NCBI GenBank assembly: GCA_934630485.1
Contig: CAKTWD010000046.1
Location: 1-11,299, forward strand
Reading direction: 5' to 3'
DNA: 11,299 bases
Origin: an uncultured Eggerthellaceae bacterium
Lineage (GTDB): Bacteria; Actinomycetota; Coriobacteriia; Coriobacteriales; Eggerthellaceae
The notes under the pieces were generated by a model. It searched no databases, was not told the origin of the DNA, and worked only from the letters and a program-made list of their open reading frames with translations. How positions within the stretch are numbered: position 1 is the stretch's first letter; every line of letters begins with the position of its first letter. The translations under genes were made by a program, and so were the position numbers. Of the stretch, positions 1 through 7,070 are shown one piece after another.

Positions 1-14
1 ACGTGGCTCATCGC

Positions 15-54
15 GAAACGAAGGGGGCTCCCATATGAGAGCCCCCTTCGTTTC
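15..54. terminator. Perfect 16-bp hairpin, intrinsic terminator
   Basis: The arms at 15-30 and 39-54 are perfectly complementary around an 8-nt loop. The stem has a GC-rich core (GGGGGCTC/GAGCCCCC) and an A-rich 5' end (GAAACGAAG) mirrored by CTTCGTTTC. The arrangement suits rho-independent termination on either strand, although the T-run is short (TTT inside the stem, then CCC). It probably ends a gene left of the window and insulates the transporter gene downstream. Confidence 0.8.
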
Positions 55-125
55 CCAGGAACGTCCTGCGCTTGCCGGGAAAAAGAGAACTTGTGCCTGT
101 TGAAAGAAGGGGTTTGTAAAACCAT

Positions 126-187
126 TGGTTGGAATTATGGTTGTATTAGCCCGTTGATCGGATCGGCTTTCGATCATTTTCCAACCA
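126..187. promoter_or_regulatory. Inverted repeats in leader of the MFS gene (possible operator)
   Basis: TGGTTGGAA (126-134) is repeated as its exact reverse complement TTCCAACCA (179-187). Inside this pair lies a second inverted repeat, TGATCG (155-160) and CGATCA (171-176). The pair sits 41 nt upstream of the transporter start codon, where a repressor or activator could act. I found no convincing -35/-10 pair, so the role is inferred from symmetry alone. Confidence 0.3.
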
Positions 188-227
188 CTTATTTTACATA
201 CCCGTTTTTTCTTGAAAGGGGCCTTGC

Positions 228-1433
228 ATGGACGAAGCGCGCGACGAAGCTAAAGGCATGGGATCTGAAAAGGGTTCTTCGAGGTTGATCTGGCTTTTGG
301 CTCTCTGCTGCTTTGTTCTGGGTTGCTCTCAGCAGTACATCTTGGGTGTGCCCGACCAGGTTGCCGCGACGCTTGGCATCTCGCTTGGTCAGGTTAGCCT
401 TCTCATGACGGCGTTCGGCCTGATCAACGCCTTCCTGGCGCCCGTCATCGTCATGCTGACTGCGCGCTATTCGGCTCGCGTCCAGCTTCTGATTGGCTTG
501 GCGTGCATGGCAGTCGGCCTTCTTATGACTGCAGTTACCAGTATCTTTCCGCTTCAGATGGTTGCGCGCGGCATCATGGGAATGGGCAACGGCGCGTTCG
601 TTGCCACGGCGTATTCCGCTTCGCAGAAGCTTGCTGCGCCCGGAAAGCAGGCAAGCGCCATGGCCAACGTGGCCCTGGGCTTCAGCGCGGCGTCGGTTTT
701 GGCCATGCCCATTGCCCGCGCATTGCGCGAGAGCGTTAACTGGCAAAACGCGTACCTGGTCATCGCTATCTTCGCGGTGGCGGCCTTCCTGGTCATCGCT
801 AAGGTGTTCCCGAACACGGCTCCCGACACCGAGGACCTTACCGTCAAGCAGCGCCTTGCTCCGCTGGCGAACAAGGCGGTGATGTTCGCCTACGCCGGCA
901 CAACCTTCATGGTTTGCGCTTTCGCCTGCTTCTACACGTACGTCACGCCGTTCTTGGATGCGTTTGTGCCGCAATTCAACGCGTATCTGAGCATCGTCTT
1001 GCTGGTTGTTGGCCTGATGAGCATGCTGGGCACAAAGCTTCACGGTTGGCTTGCCGACCGTGCGGGCCTTCGCACTGCGATTATGACCAGCTTCATCTGC
1101 TCGACGCTGTCGCTGCTTTTGATTTTCTTCTGCGAGGGTGCGGGCTTGGGCCTTGTTGGCGCCCTTTGCCTGTACCAGCTGTTCGCATGGGCGTTTCTGC
1201 CTGTTCAGAACACGCTTTTGGCGTCCATCGCCGGCGATGGCGCGCGTATGGCCATTGCTCTTTCAAGCTCGTTCTTGCAGCTGGGCAATGCCATCGGTGC
1301 AGCCATTGCCGGCATCGCCGTTTCGTCGGCCCCGTTCGGTGCGCTTCCGTTGATCGCTTTCCCGTTCGCGCTGCTCGCCATTGCGGCCGAAGTCACGGCG
1401 CTTTCGTTTGCTGCTAAGAAGATCGCGAAGTAA
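228..1433 (+). CDS. Major facilitator superfamily transporter (DHA1/AraJ-like)
   Basis: The 401-aa integral membrane protein is predicted to be a proton-coupled secondary transporter in the cytoplasmic membrane; its substrate cannot be read from the sequence. About 12 hydrophobic segments are visible, starting near residues 20-40 and ending near 373-395, with a hydrophilic central loop near 194-216 as usual between the two six-helix halves. The motif A-like loop in the second half is well kept (GWLADRAGLR, 273-282). Its counterpart between TM2 and TM3 is degenerate (ARYSARVQ, 79-86). The start at 228 follows a GAAAGGGG ribosome-binding site by about 7 nt. Length is normal for the family. The gene stands alone: it has a 167-nt leader after a terminator and is 171 nt from the ccm operon, so a link to cytochrome maturation is not implied. 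The family assignment is firm; a drug or sugar efflux role would be a guess. Confidence 0.92.
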   Translation: MDEARDEAKGMGSEKGSSRLIWLLALCCFVLGCSQQYILGVPDQVAATLGISLGQVSLLMTAFGLINAFLAPVIVMLTARYSARVQLLIGLACMAVGLLMTAVTSIFPLQMVARGIMGMGNGAFVATAYSASQKLAAPGKQASAMANVALGFSAASVLAMPIARALRESVNWQNAYLVIAIFAVAAFLVIAKVFPNTAPDTEDLTVKQRLAPLANKAVMFAYAGTTFMVCAFACFYTYVTPFLDAFVPQFNAYLSIVLLVVGLMSMLGTKLHGWLADRAGLRTAIMTSFICSTLSLLLIFFCEGAGLGLVGALCLYQLFAWAFLPVQNTLLASIAGDGARMAIALSSSFLQLGNAIGAAIAGIAVSSAPFGALPLIAFPFALLAIAAEVTALSFAAKKIAK

Positions 1434-1560
1434 CTTGGCTTTGCCCTTACGCTCGGGTTTGTCGTGCTTGCTGCTTTATGATTCGGGTTTTGATCTGCAG
1501 ATGGTTTGAATCGGTCGAACCCCGCTTGCTTCTCGATTAATCTACGCCCTATGGGTTAAT

Positions 1561-1586
1561 ACGTCAGCGTGCGCCACGCGCGACGT
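1561..1586 (+). promoter_or_regulatory. Hairpin just upstream of the ccmE ribosome-binding site
   Basis: ACGTC (1561-1565) pairs with GACGT (1582-1586), and GCGTG (1567-1571) pairs with CACGC (1575-1579) around a CGC loop. This gives about 10 bp with a small internal bulge. The hairpin ends 5 nt before the GGGAGGTAA ribosome-binding site, so it could affect translation or mRNA stability of the ccm operon. A 10-bp palindrome, ATCTGCAGAT (1493-1502), lies further upstream in the same gap. No strong promoter was recognised there. Confidence 0.35.
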
Positions 1587-1590
1587 TGGC

Positions 1591-1600
1591 TGGGAGGTAA
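1591..1600 (+). promoter_or_regulatory. Strong ribosome-binding site fixing the ccmE start
   Basis: TGGGAGGTAA is a near-consensus Shine-Dalgarno sequence 4-6 nt before ATG 1605. It argues against the longer open frame beginning with GTG at 1569, whose first 12 codons would run through the upstream hairpin and this site. Confidence 0.7.
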
Positions 1601-1604
1601 CTAT

Positions 1605-2279
1605 ATGAATACGAAAACCAAGCGCAGGATGATGGCGGTCACCGGTGTCATCGTCATCGTTCTTGTTGTCGTGCTTGCCGTTGTGGGCGGAAGCTCTGCG
1701 GCGCGCAACGTCTCTGTTGCCGAAGCTGCTTCGGGTTCGGTCCACGACGCTAAGGTCAAGGTTTCGGGCAAGGTCGTGCCCAACTCGTTTTCTACCGACG
1801 ACAACGTGCTTGTCTTTTCGATTTATGATTCCGAGGCCGACCCCGATGCGCAGGCCGCTTTGAAGGTTCGCTACGACGGTGGCGTTTCCTCCACGTTCGG
1901 TAACGACGTCGAGGCCATCTGCACCGGCAAGGTTGGCTCCGACGGCGTGCTACAGTGCACCGAGTTGGTCACGAAGTGCCCCTCGAAGTACGAGAACGCG
2001 TCCGAGGCCCTTTCAGTTGAGAAACTGCTTTCGTATGGTGCCGATGTCTACGACAAGCCGGTCAAGGTCGTGGGAACGGTTGCAGCGGGTTCGATCGCCT
2101 CTGCGACTGCCGATCAGCGCTTCGTTGTGCAAGATTCCGACACGCCCGACGTTCGGCTTCCTGTTTCGTTCGAGGGCGGTTTGCCCGACAACCTTTCCGA
2201 AGGCTCGTCCGTCGTTCTTACCGGTGCGCTCTCCTCTGAGGGCGAGTTCGTTGCGACCGAGGTCGCTCTGGAGGGATAA
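1605..2279 (+). CDS. ccmE: Cytochrome c maturation haem chaperone CcmE, Cys-type, with duplicated OB-fold
   Basis: CcmE carries haem covalently on the outer face of the cytoplasmic membrane and passes it to apocytochrome c. This 224-aa protein has an N-terminal signal anchor (about 10-28). A CcmE-type OB-fold follows (about 46-122; V-K-V-S-G-K-V-V-P-N-S, then VFSIYD near 70-75). The haem motif follows as C125-P-S-K-Y129. Most CcmE proteins have H-x3-Y here; the Cys form is known from Desulfovibrio-type systems. A second OB-fold-like stretch (about 151-224) repeats the same landmarks: VKVVGTV...GS, FVVQD, PVSFEGGLPDNLSEG, VVLTG and FVATEV. It ends before any second haem motif. Typical CcmE is about 130-160 aa, so the extra length is this repeat. 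The start is set by the strong ribosome-binding site. It is first gene of the ccm operon, 5 nt before ccmF. The identification is strong; the duplication is my reading by eye. Confidence 0.88.
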   Translation: MNTKTKRRMMAVTGVIVIVLVVVLAVVGGSSAARNVSVAEAASGSVHDAKVKVSGKVVPNSFSTDDNVLVFSIYDSEADPDAQAALKVRYDGGVSSTFGNDVEAICTGKVGSDGVLQCTELVTKCPSKYENASEALSVEKLLSYGADVYDKPVKVVGTVAAGSIASATADQRFVVQDSDTPDVRLPVSFEGGLPDNLSEGSSVVLTGALSSEGEFVATEVALEG

Positions 2280-2284
2280 CCAGC

Positions 2285-4528
2285 ATGTCTATGTTCGGCT
2301 ACGGATGTTTGATCGTTTCCCTTGTTGCCGCAATCGTGGCGACGGTTTTGCTTGCAGCGGGCCAGGTTCTTTCTGCCCGATCCGGTAAGGCGGGCACGGC
2401 GGAAGGGCGGGGGGTCAATGACCGCGCCGTCGCGCTTTCGAAGCTTGGCCGCGTGCTGTCCGTGGTTGTTGCAGCAGCCCTGTTCGTTTGCTGCGCCATT
2501 TTGGTTTACTGCTTCTTCGCGGGCGACTACTCCATTCTGTACGTGCTGCAGGAGCGCTCGCTTTCCGCCAGCAACCTTGCTTGGCTCTATAAGTTGTCGG
2601 GTCTGTGGGCCGGTCGCGCGGGTTCGTTGATGTTCTGGGCCTTCATCATCTCGCTGTTCGTGGTTGCGCTGTGCGTTCGCGCGCGCAAGGATGCTTCGGC
2701 GATGGACAACATGGCCATCTTGCTCATGAACGTGGTTCTGCTTGCGTTCTTGGGCGTTCTTGTGTTCTCGGAAAGCAACATGCCTTTTACGGCAACCCCG
2801 GCAAGCTACTTCAATTCCGATGGCTCCCTTACCGCCGCCGCTTCCATGAACGGCATGAACTCGCTGCTTGAGCATTGGGCCATGGCCATTCACCCGCCTG
2901 TTCTGTTCGTGGGCTACGCTGGCATGGCAGTGCCGTTCGCGTATGCCATCGCCACGCTCATCGTTGGTGACTCGTCGGCGAAGTGGGTCGAGCGTTCCTC
3001 TCGCTTCACGCTGTTCAGCTGGCTTTTCTTGGGCGCGGGCATCGGCCTTGGCGCCGTGTGGGCTTACGTTGTGCTGGGCTGGGGCGGCTACTGGGGCTGG
3101 GACCCGGTCGAGAGCGCCAGCTTGCTTTCGTGGTTGGTGGGCGTTGCCCTTATCCACACGTTCACGGTTTACCGCCAGCGCGGTGCGTTCAAGCGCTGGG
3201 CTGCCATGTGCGCCTGCCTTGCGTTCGCGTTCGTCATCGTGGGCACGTTCATTTCCCGTTCGGGCATCGTTCAGTCCGTTCATGCGTTCGAGGGCGATCC
3301 CGTTTCGCTCGCGTTGTTCGGCTTGCTGATCGTGCTTGCGGTTCTGGCCGGCATCGTTGGCTTGGCGCTGCGTTGGAAGCAGTTCGACGCCGAGACCGAA
3401 GGCGGCGACGACGTTGAGAACATGGTCTCCAAGGATGCCGCCTACTACTTCAACAATGTGATCATGATCGTGTTCACGCTTCTGCTTACGTACATGACCG
3501 TTTCATCCGCGCTGCCTTCGTGGCTTCCGTTTGGCGGTCAGTCGCTGGGTACCACGTCGTATGACTCCATTGCGCGTCCGCTGGGCATTGTGTACCTGTT
3601 CATTCTGGCGGTGTGCCCCCTGCTTGCCTGGGGAAAGACCGACCCGAAGAAATTCTTCAAGCAGGCGAAGGTTCCGGGTGTCTGCGCTTTGGTTCTGTTC
3701 GCGGTTTTGCTGGCGTATTACGTGACCACGTTGATGCCTGCGTACTTCGACATGCTTTCTCTTGGCAACAGCAAGTCCAGCTCACTGGCTGAGGCCGGCC
3801 CCTCGTGGTACTACGTCGGCCTTTCCGTTGTCGGCTTGTTCGTGGCCAGCTTGCTGTTCTTCAACGCGCTGTTCATGATCGGTCGCGGCATCTCGCGTTA
3901 TGCGAAGGCGCACAAGGCGAACGTGCTTTCTTCGGCTATTGGCCTGTTCCGCGATCATGCGGCAACGTATGGCGGCGCATTGGCCCATGTCAGCATGGCA
4001 ATCATCTTGGTCGGCCTTATCGGATCGTCCATGTACGTCACCGAGAAGACGGGCTATCTGCCTTACGATTCCGAGACGGACACCTCGTCCGCCGAGTTCA
4101 CCATCCAGGACTACACGCTTAAGCTGACGGGCACCGCCGACTCCACAAACCAGACGACTTACACTGTCTCGTCGCAACTTGACTTCGACGTGTATCGCGG
4201 CGGCGAGTACGTTGGCCAGGTTCATCCGTCTGTTCAGCAGAACGTGATGACCCAGCAGCAGAAGCTCGACGCCGGCGTTATCAGCTTCGCCGACGAGGAC
4301 CTTTTCGTGGTTTACCGCGGCCTGAGCGCCACGGGTTCGCTGTCGCTTGACGTTCGCGTGAACCCGTTGATCTCGCTTGTGTGGTTCGGCTTCGGTTTGT
4401 TGATGGTCGCCATCGTGCTTGCGCTGGCGGGTCGTCGCGGTTCGGGCGAGCTGCGTGCTGCGTCTGGCGCCGCGGGTTCCGACGCGAAACAGGGCGAGCC
4501 AGCCGATGCGAAGGCTTGCGAGGCGTAA
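2285..4528 (+). CDS. ccmF: Haem lyase subunit CcmF (cytochrome c-type biogenesis)
   Basis: CcmF is the polytopic membrane protein that takes haem from CcmE and attaches it to the CxxCH cysteines of apocytochromes outside the membrane. The 747-aa product shows the family's tryptophan-rich WWD segment, W266-G-G-Y-W-G-W-D-P (266-274). It also has HPPVLFVGY (203-211) and histidines matching the four conserved ones by context: H203, H291, H333 and H568. The last lies in GALAHVSMAI (564-573), near the second haem site of the family. A beta-rich extracytoplasmic domain (about 585-690) precedes the last TM (about 694-715), and a charged Ala-rich cytoplasmic tail (716-747) follows. Usual length is about 640-680 aa; the excess comes from the tail and the loop at 29-50. 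The ribosome-binding site GGAGGG lies in the end of ccmE, giving translational coupling. No CcmH partner is encoded nearby. Confidence 0.95.
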   Translation: MSMFGYGCLIVSLVAAIVATVLLAAGQVLSARSGKAGTAEGRGVNDRAVALSKLGRVLSVVVAAALFVCCAILVYCFFAGDYSILYVLQERSLSASNLAWLYKLSGLWAGRAGSLMFWAFIISLFVVALCVRARKDASAMDNMAILLMNVVLLAFLGVLVFSESNMPFTATPASYFNSDGSLTAAASMNGMNSLLEHWAMAIHPPVLFVGYAGMAVPFAYAIATLIVGDSSAKWVERSSRFTLFSWLFLGAGIGLGAVWAYVVLGWGGYWGWDPVESASLLSWLVGVALIHTFTVYRQRGAFKRWAAMCACLAFAFVIVGTFISRSGIVQSVHAFEGDPVSLALFGLLIVLAVLAGIVGLALRWKQFDAETEGGDDVENMVSKDAAYYFNNVIMIVFTLLLTYMTVSSALPSWLPFGGQSLGTTSYDSIARPLGIVYLFILAVCPLLAWGKTDPKKFFKQAKVPGVCALVLFAVLLAYYVTTLMPAYFDMLSLGNSKSSSLAEAGPSWYYVGLSVVGLFVASLLFFNALFMIGRGISRYAKAHKANVLSSAIGLFRDHAATYGGALAHVSMAIILVGLIGSSMYVTEKTGYLPYDSETDTSSAEFTIQDYTLKLTGTADSTNQTTYTVSSQLDFDVYRGGEYVGQVHPSVQQNVMTQQQKLDAGVISFADEDLFVVYRGLSATGSLSLDVRVNPLISLVWFGFGLLMVAIVLALAGRRGSGELRAASGAAGSDAKQGEPADAKACEA

Positions 4529-4532
4529 GTTG
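4520..4532 (+). promoter_or_regulatory. Ribosome-binding site and TTG start of ccmA
   Basis: GAGG (4520-4523) lies 6 nt before TTG 4530, directly after the ccmF stop (4526-4528). The alternative ATG at 4506 overlaps ccmF, has only a weak upstream AGGG, and would add eight mostly basic residues (MRRLARRK) with no family counterpart. TTG is preferred, but not proven. Confidence 0.5.
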
Positions 4533-5258
4533 GATTCTGCTCAGAACAAACCCGCAATCGAAGTGAAGCACCTGAGCAAGGTGTTCGGCACGCGCCGCGC
4601 CGTTGACGACGTCAGCTTCGTTTTGCCGCAGGGCGCTTTCTTGTCGATTTTCGGCCCCAACGGCGCTGGCAAAACCACGCTCTTGCGCATGCTGTCCACG
4701 CTGTCGCGCGCAACGTCTGGCGAGGCACTGGTTATGGGCGTCGACGTGAAGGAAGGGCCCGACACCGCGCGCAAGTTCATCGGTCTGATCTCGCATCAGC
4801 CCATGCTGTACCCCGACCTCACGGCCGAGGAGAATCTGTTGCTGTATGCCAAGCTGTACGGCGTTGCTGATCCGCAAAAGCGCGTGAACGAGCTGCTTGA
4901 TGTGGTGGGCCTTTCGCATCGCAAGCTCGACCCGGTGCGCACGTTCTCGAAGGGAATGACGCAGCGCGTGGCCATTGCCCGCGCCATCGTCCATGACCCG
5001 GCGGTCGTGTTCCTTGACGAGCCGTATTCCGGCCTTGACCCGCATGCGGTCGACATCTTCGACAGCCTGATTGCCGACATTCGTGACAAGCACACGTTCG
5101 TCATGGTTAGCCACGATTTGCAGAAGGGTTTCGCCATGTGCTCGCATGCGCTGGTTCTGGCTCGCGGCCGTGTGGTTTCCTTCGACGATAAAAATGCGTT
5201 GGATTTCAGTGAGTTCTCGCAGTTGTATCGCGAGACTGTTGGAATGGGGGTTGCCTGA
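4530..5258 (+). CDS. ccmA: Haem exporter ATP-binding subunit CcmA
   Basis: CcmA is the cytoplasmic ATPase of the CcmABCD complex, whose ATP hydrolysis releases holo-CcmE for haem delivery. From TTG 4530 the protein is 242 aa, a complete single ABC domain. It has Walker A GPNGAGKTT (42-50), Q-loop Q90, a signature motif of unusual form (FSKGMTQR, 139-146, instead of LSGGQ-R), Walker B VVFLDEP (159-165) with catalytic E164, the D-loop (GLD, 168-170), and switch H195 in VMVSHD. A K-G-M signature is common in ABC-2-type exporters. It lies between ccmF and ccmB, and its stop codon overlaps the ccmB start (TGATG). ABC domains are similar to one another, so the specific name rests largely on this neighbourhood. 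Confidence 0.93.
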   Translation: MDSAQNKPAIEVKHLSKVFGTRRAVDDVSFVLPQGAFLSIFGPNGAGKTTLLRMLSTLSRATSGEALVMGVDVKEGPDTARKFIGLISHQPMLYPDLTAEENLLLYAKLYGVADPQKRVNELLDVVGLSHRKLDPVRTFSKGMTQRVAIARAIVHDPAVVFLDEPYSGLDPHAVDIFDSLIADIRDKHTFVMVSHDLQKGFAMCSHALVLARGRVVSFDDKNALDFSEFSQLYRETVGMGVA

Positions 5259-5965
5259 TGTTGCAGACGCCTTCAACTTTCCAACAGTACAAGACACTTC
5301 TTCGTAAGGATCTCCAACAGGAATTCCGGACGCACGACATGGTCGTGTCCATGGGACTGTTCGCGCTGTTGGTCATCATCGTGTACGGCGCTGCGCTTGC
5401 TCAGACCGCGGCAAGCCTGGACATCGTGCGCATGTCGGGTGGTCTTATGTGGGCGCTCATCGTGTTCACGTCGCTGTTGGGCTTGAACCGCTCGTTCTCG
5501 CACGAGAAGGAGCAAGGCTGCCTTGAGGGCATCTTGCTGGTTCCACTTGATCGTTCGGTTGTTTACCTGGCGAAGGCCACGTCTAACTTCCTGTTCCTGC
5601 TTGCGGTCGAGATCATCGCCGTGCCGCTGTTCGTGTTCTTCTTCATGACCACCGAGACGTTCTCGGATTCGTTCTTGTTCTTGGTGTTCCCGCTGCTTTT
5701 GGGCACCGTGGGAATCGCCGGCATCGGTACCATGCTTTCGACCATCACCGTCAACACGCGTGGCAAGGATGTCATGTTAGCGGTGCTGTTCATTCCGCTG
5801 ATCTACCCGCTGCTGTACGCATGCGTGACCGCAACGACGGCGGCCATCTGCGGTGGCGAGTTTTGGATGGATTCGTATACGATGCCGCTTGTCATGGCGG
5901 CAGGATATGATGTGATCATGTTGGCCCTCTGTTGGGTTTTGTACGACTTCATCATTTCGGCTTAG
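5258..5965 (+). CDS. ccmB: Haem exporter membrane subunit CcmB
   Basis: CcmB is the membrane partner of the CcmA ATPase. The 235-aa protein has about six hydrophobic segments (about 28-49, 60-76, 107-130, 138-160, 171-196 and 208-234). It carries the recognisable CcmB loop after TM2: LLGLNRSFSHEKEQGCLEG (73-91) followed by PLDRS (96-100), the part thought to contact the ATPase. The N-terminal amphipathic stretch LLRKDLQQEFRT (14-25) is also typical. The ATG shares one base with the ccmA stop codon, so the two are translationally coupled at 1:1, as expected for transporter subunits. Length matches the family (about 220-230 aa). Confidence 0.95.
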   Translation: MLQTPSTFQQYKTLLRKDLQQEFRTHDMVVSMGLFALLVIIVYGAALAQTAASLDIVRMSGGLMWALIVFTSLLGLNRSFSHEKEQGCLEGILLVPLDRSVVYLAKATSNFLFLLAVEIIAVPLFVFFFMTTETFSDSFLFLVFPLLLGTVGIAGIGTMLSTITVNTRGKDVMLAVLFIPLIYPLLYACVTATTAAICGGEFWMDSYTMPLVMAAGYDVIMLALCWVLYDFIISA

Positions 5966-6032
5966 CTTGCGGTTTAAGACGAGAGAGTCGCGAAGATCAA
6001 TCTATTAATTAGTCGGAAGTAACTTGCAATAC

Positions 6033-6048
6033 CGAACCTAGGTTAGGA
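6033..6048. promoter_or_regulatory. Palindrome overlapping the ccmC ribosome-binding site
   Basis: AACCTAGGTT (6035-6044) is a perfect 10-bp palindrome. With flanks it forms a 16-bp near-palindrome (6033-6048, one mismatched pair) that overlaps the AGGAG (6045-6049) serving ccmC. It lies in the only sizeable gap (88 bp) inside the ccm cluster, so it may control ccmC separately, or it may be chance. Confidence 0.25.
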
Positions 6049-6053
6049 GCAAG

Positions 6054-6818
6054 ATGGCGAATAAGAAGAACGTGAAGATCCCCGAAGCGGGGCAGTGGCC
6101 CGACAAGCTGCTTGTTCCGGCGCTGATCGCGGGCCTTGTGCTTACCACCGTGGGCTTTCTGCTGGCGTTTTTGTGGGTGGGGCCGGTCAACGGCGCCGCG
6201 GTGAATGGGTTCGCCCTCATCGGCGGTCGTATGGTCACCAACATCCAGCTGCTTTCGCAGAAGATCTTCTTCTTCCACATGCCGGTGGCTATCACTTCGT
6301 TCGTGCTGATGGGTTTCGCGGGGTATTACGCCGTCCGCTTCCTTATGACGAAGAACCAGCGTTTCGACACCTGCTCGCGCGTTGCTCTTGAGGGGTCGCT
6401 GCTGTTTATTATCATGACCATGTTCACGGGCGACCTGTGGACCCGTTTCGAATGGGGCGTGTGGTGGACGTGGGACCCCAGGCTCACCACGTACCTTATC
6501 CTGATGCTCATCGTCATTGCATGCTTCGTGCTGCGCAACTCCATCGACGAGCCCGAGCGTCGCGCGACGTATTGCTCGGTTATCACCATCATCGCGTTCG
6601 TCGATGTGCCGATTTGCATGATGATCACGCGTATGATCCCGTCGAGCCTTCATCCCGTGGTGACTCGCGAGGGTGGCATGACGAGCGACATGGCCATCAC
6701 GCTCATGCTTATCGTCGTCGGTATGCTGCTTATCGGGTTCGCGTTGTACCGCACGCGCTTCCGTCAGCTTCGCGTTGCCGAGCGCATCCAATCCATCACC
6801 AACCAGCTTGAAGACTAA
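6054..6818 (+). CDS. ccmC: Haem transporter/ligase subunit CcmC
   Basis: CcmC holds haem at the outer membrane face and promotes its covalent attachment to CcmE. The 254-aa protein has six predicted TM segments and the WWD signature W134-G-V-W-W-T-W-D-P-R (134-143). Its two expected axial histidines lie in the right settings: H75 in FFFHMP (72-77) and H200 in SSLHPV (197-202), each flanking the WWD loop. The last TM (about 213-232) and a short charged C-terminus complete the family architecture. The ribosome-binding site AGGAG is 4 nt from the ATG, slightly tight. CcmC belongs to the same superfamily as CcmF, but the size and six-TM layout separate them. It is 11 nt from the downstream ccmD-like gene. 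Confidence 0.95.
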   Translation: MANKKNVKIPEAGQWPDKLLVPALIAGLVLTTVGFLLAFLWVGPVNGAAVNGFALIGGRMVTNIQLLSQKIFFFHMPVAITSFVLMGFAGYYAVRFLMTKNQRFDTCSRVALEGSLLFIIMTMFTGDLWTRFEWGVWWTWDPRLTTYLILMLIVIACFVLRNSIDEPERRATYCSVITIIAFVDVPICMMITRMIPSSLHPVVTREGGMTSDMAITLMLIVVGMLLIGFALYRTRFRQLRVAERIQSITNQLED

Positions 6819-6829
6819 GGGGAACGAAT

Positions 6830-7030
6830 ATGGATCCTATTTTGCAAGAGATTTACAGCACCGTCGTTCCGTCCGCGCCGTTTTTGATTGCGGCTTATGC
6901 GCTTTTGTGGGCGGCGCTTTTGGTGTACGTCATCGTCATGCAGCGCGGCCTTAAGAACTCTGAGAAGCGTTTGGATCTACTGGAAGCCGAGCTAGCTTCG
7001 AAGAAGCCAAGCGACAGCTTCCAGGGTTAA
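6830..7030 (+). CDS. ccmD: CcmD-like small membrane protein
   Basis: This 66-aa protein has one membrane helix (about 17-37, PFLIAAYALLWAALLVYVIV) followed by a charged, Leu-heptad-like helix (about 40-56, KNSEKRLDLLEAELASK). CcmD proteins share exactly this plan: a short N-terminus, an AY-containing TM near the start and a basic cytoplasmic helix. They tether holo-CcmE release to CcmABC. The sequence is too short for firm homology by eye, so the name rests on topology, size and position directly after ccmC (11-nt gap, AGGGGA ribosome-binding site). The last nine codons lie in a DNA segment that recurs downstream (see repeats), so the C-terminal KPSDSFQG may be strain-variable. Confidence 0.8.
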   Translation: MDPILQEIYSTVVPSAPFLIAAYALLWAALLVYVIVMQRGLKNSEKRLDLLEAELASKKPSDSFQG

Positions 7031-7052
7031 AGCCGAGCCGCAGCCGCCGAGC

Positions 7053-7070
7053 CGCCTTTGAAAAAAGGCG
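7053..7070. other. Short GAAA-loop hairpin after ccmD
   Basis: CGCCTTT (7053-7059) and AAAGGCG (7064-7070) form a 7-bp stem closed by a GAAA tetraloop. No T-run follows, so it is a poor intrinsic terminator. It could stabilise the 3' end of the ccm transcript. Confidence 0.4.

Noticed and set aside
91..288. 65-codon + frame starting TTG before the MFS gene
   Set aside because: It has a weak start, overlaps the well-supported MFS start in another frame and shows no recognisable product.
1503..1524. tRNA T-arm-like sequence (GGTTTGAATCGGTCGAACC)
   Set aside because: No acceptor, D or anticodon stems can be built around it.
1569..1604. Longer ccmE starting at GTG 1569
   Set aside because: The added 12 codons cross a hairpin and the strong ribosome-binding site that clearly serves ATG 1605.
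2114..3283. 389-codon minus-strand frame opposite ccmE/ccmF
   Set aside because: The composition is typical of an antisense shadow and there is no ribosome-binding site or motif; the + strand carries clear CcmF motifs.
4419..4529. Extension of ccmA to ATG 4419
   Set aside because: It would overlap ccmF by over 100 nt and add an Arg-rich leader absent from ABC domains.
4281..5297. 338-codon minus-strand frame opposite ccmA
   Set aside because: It is a shadow of a gene with intact Walker motifs on the + strand.
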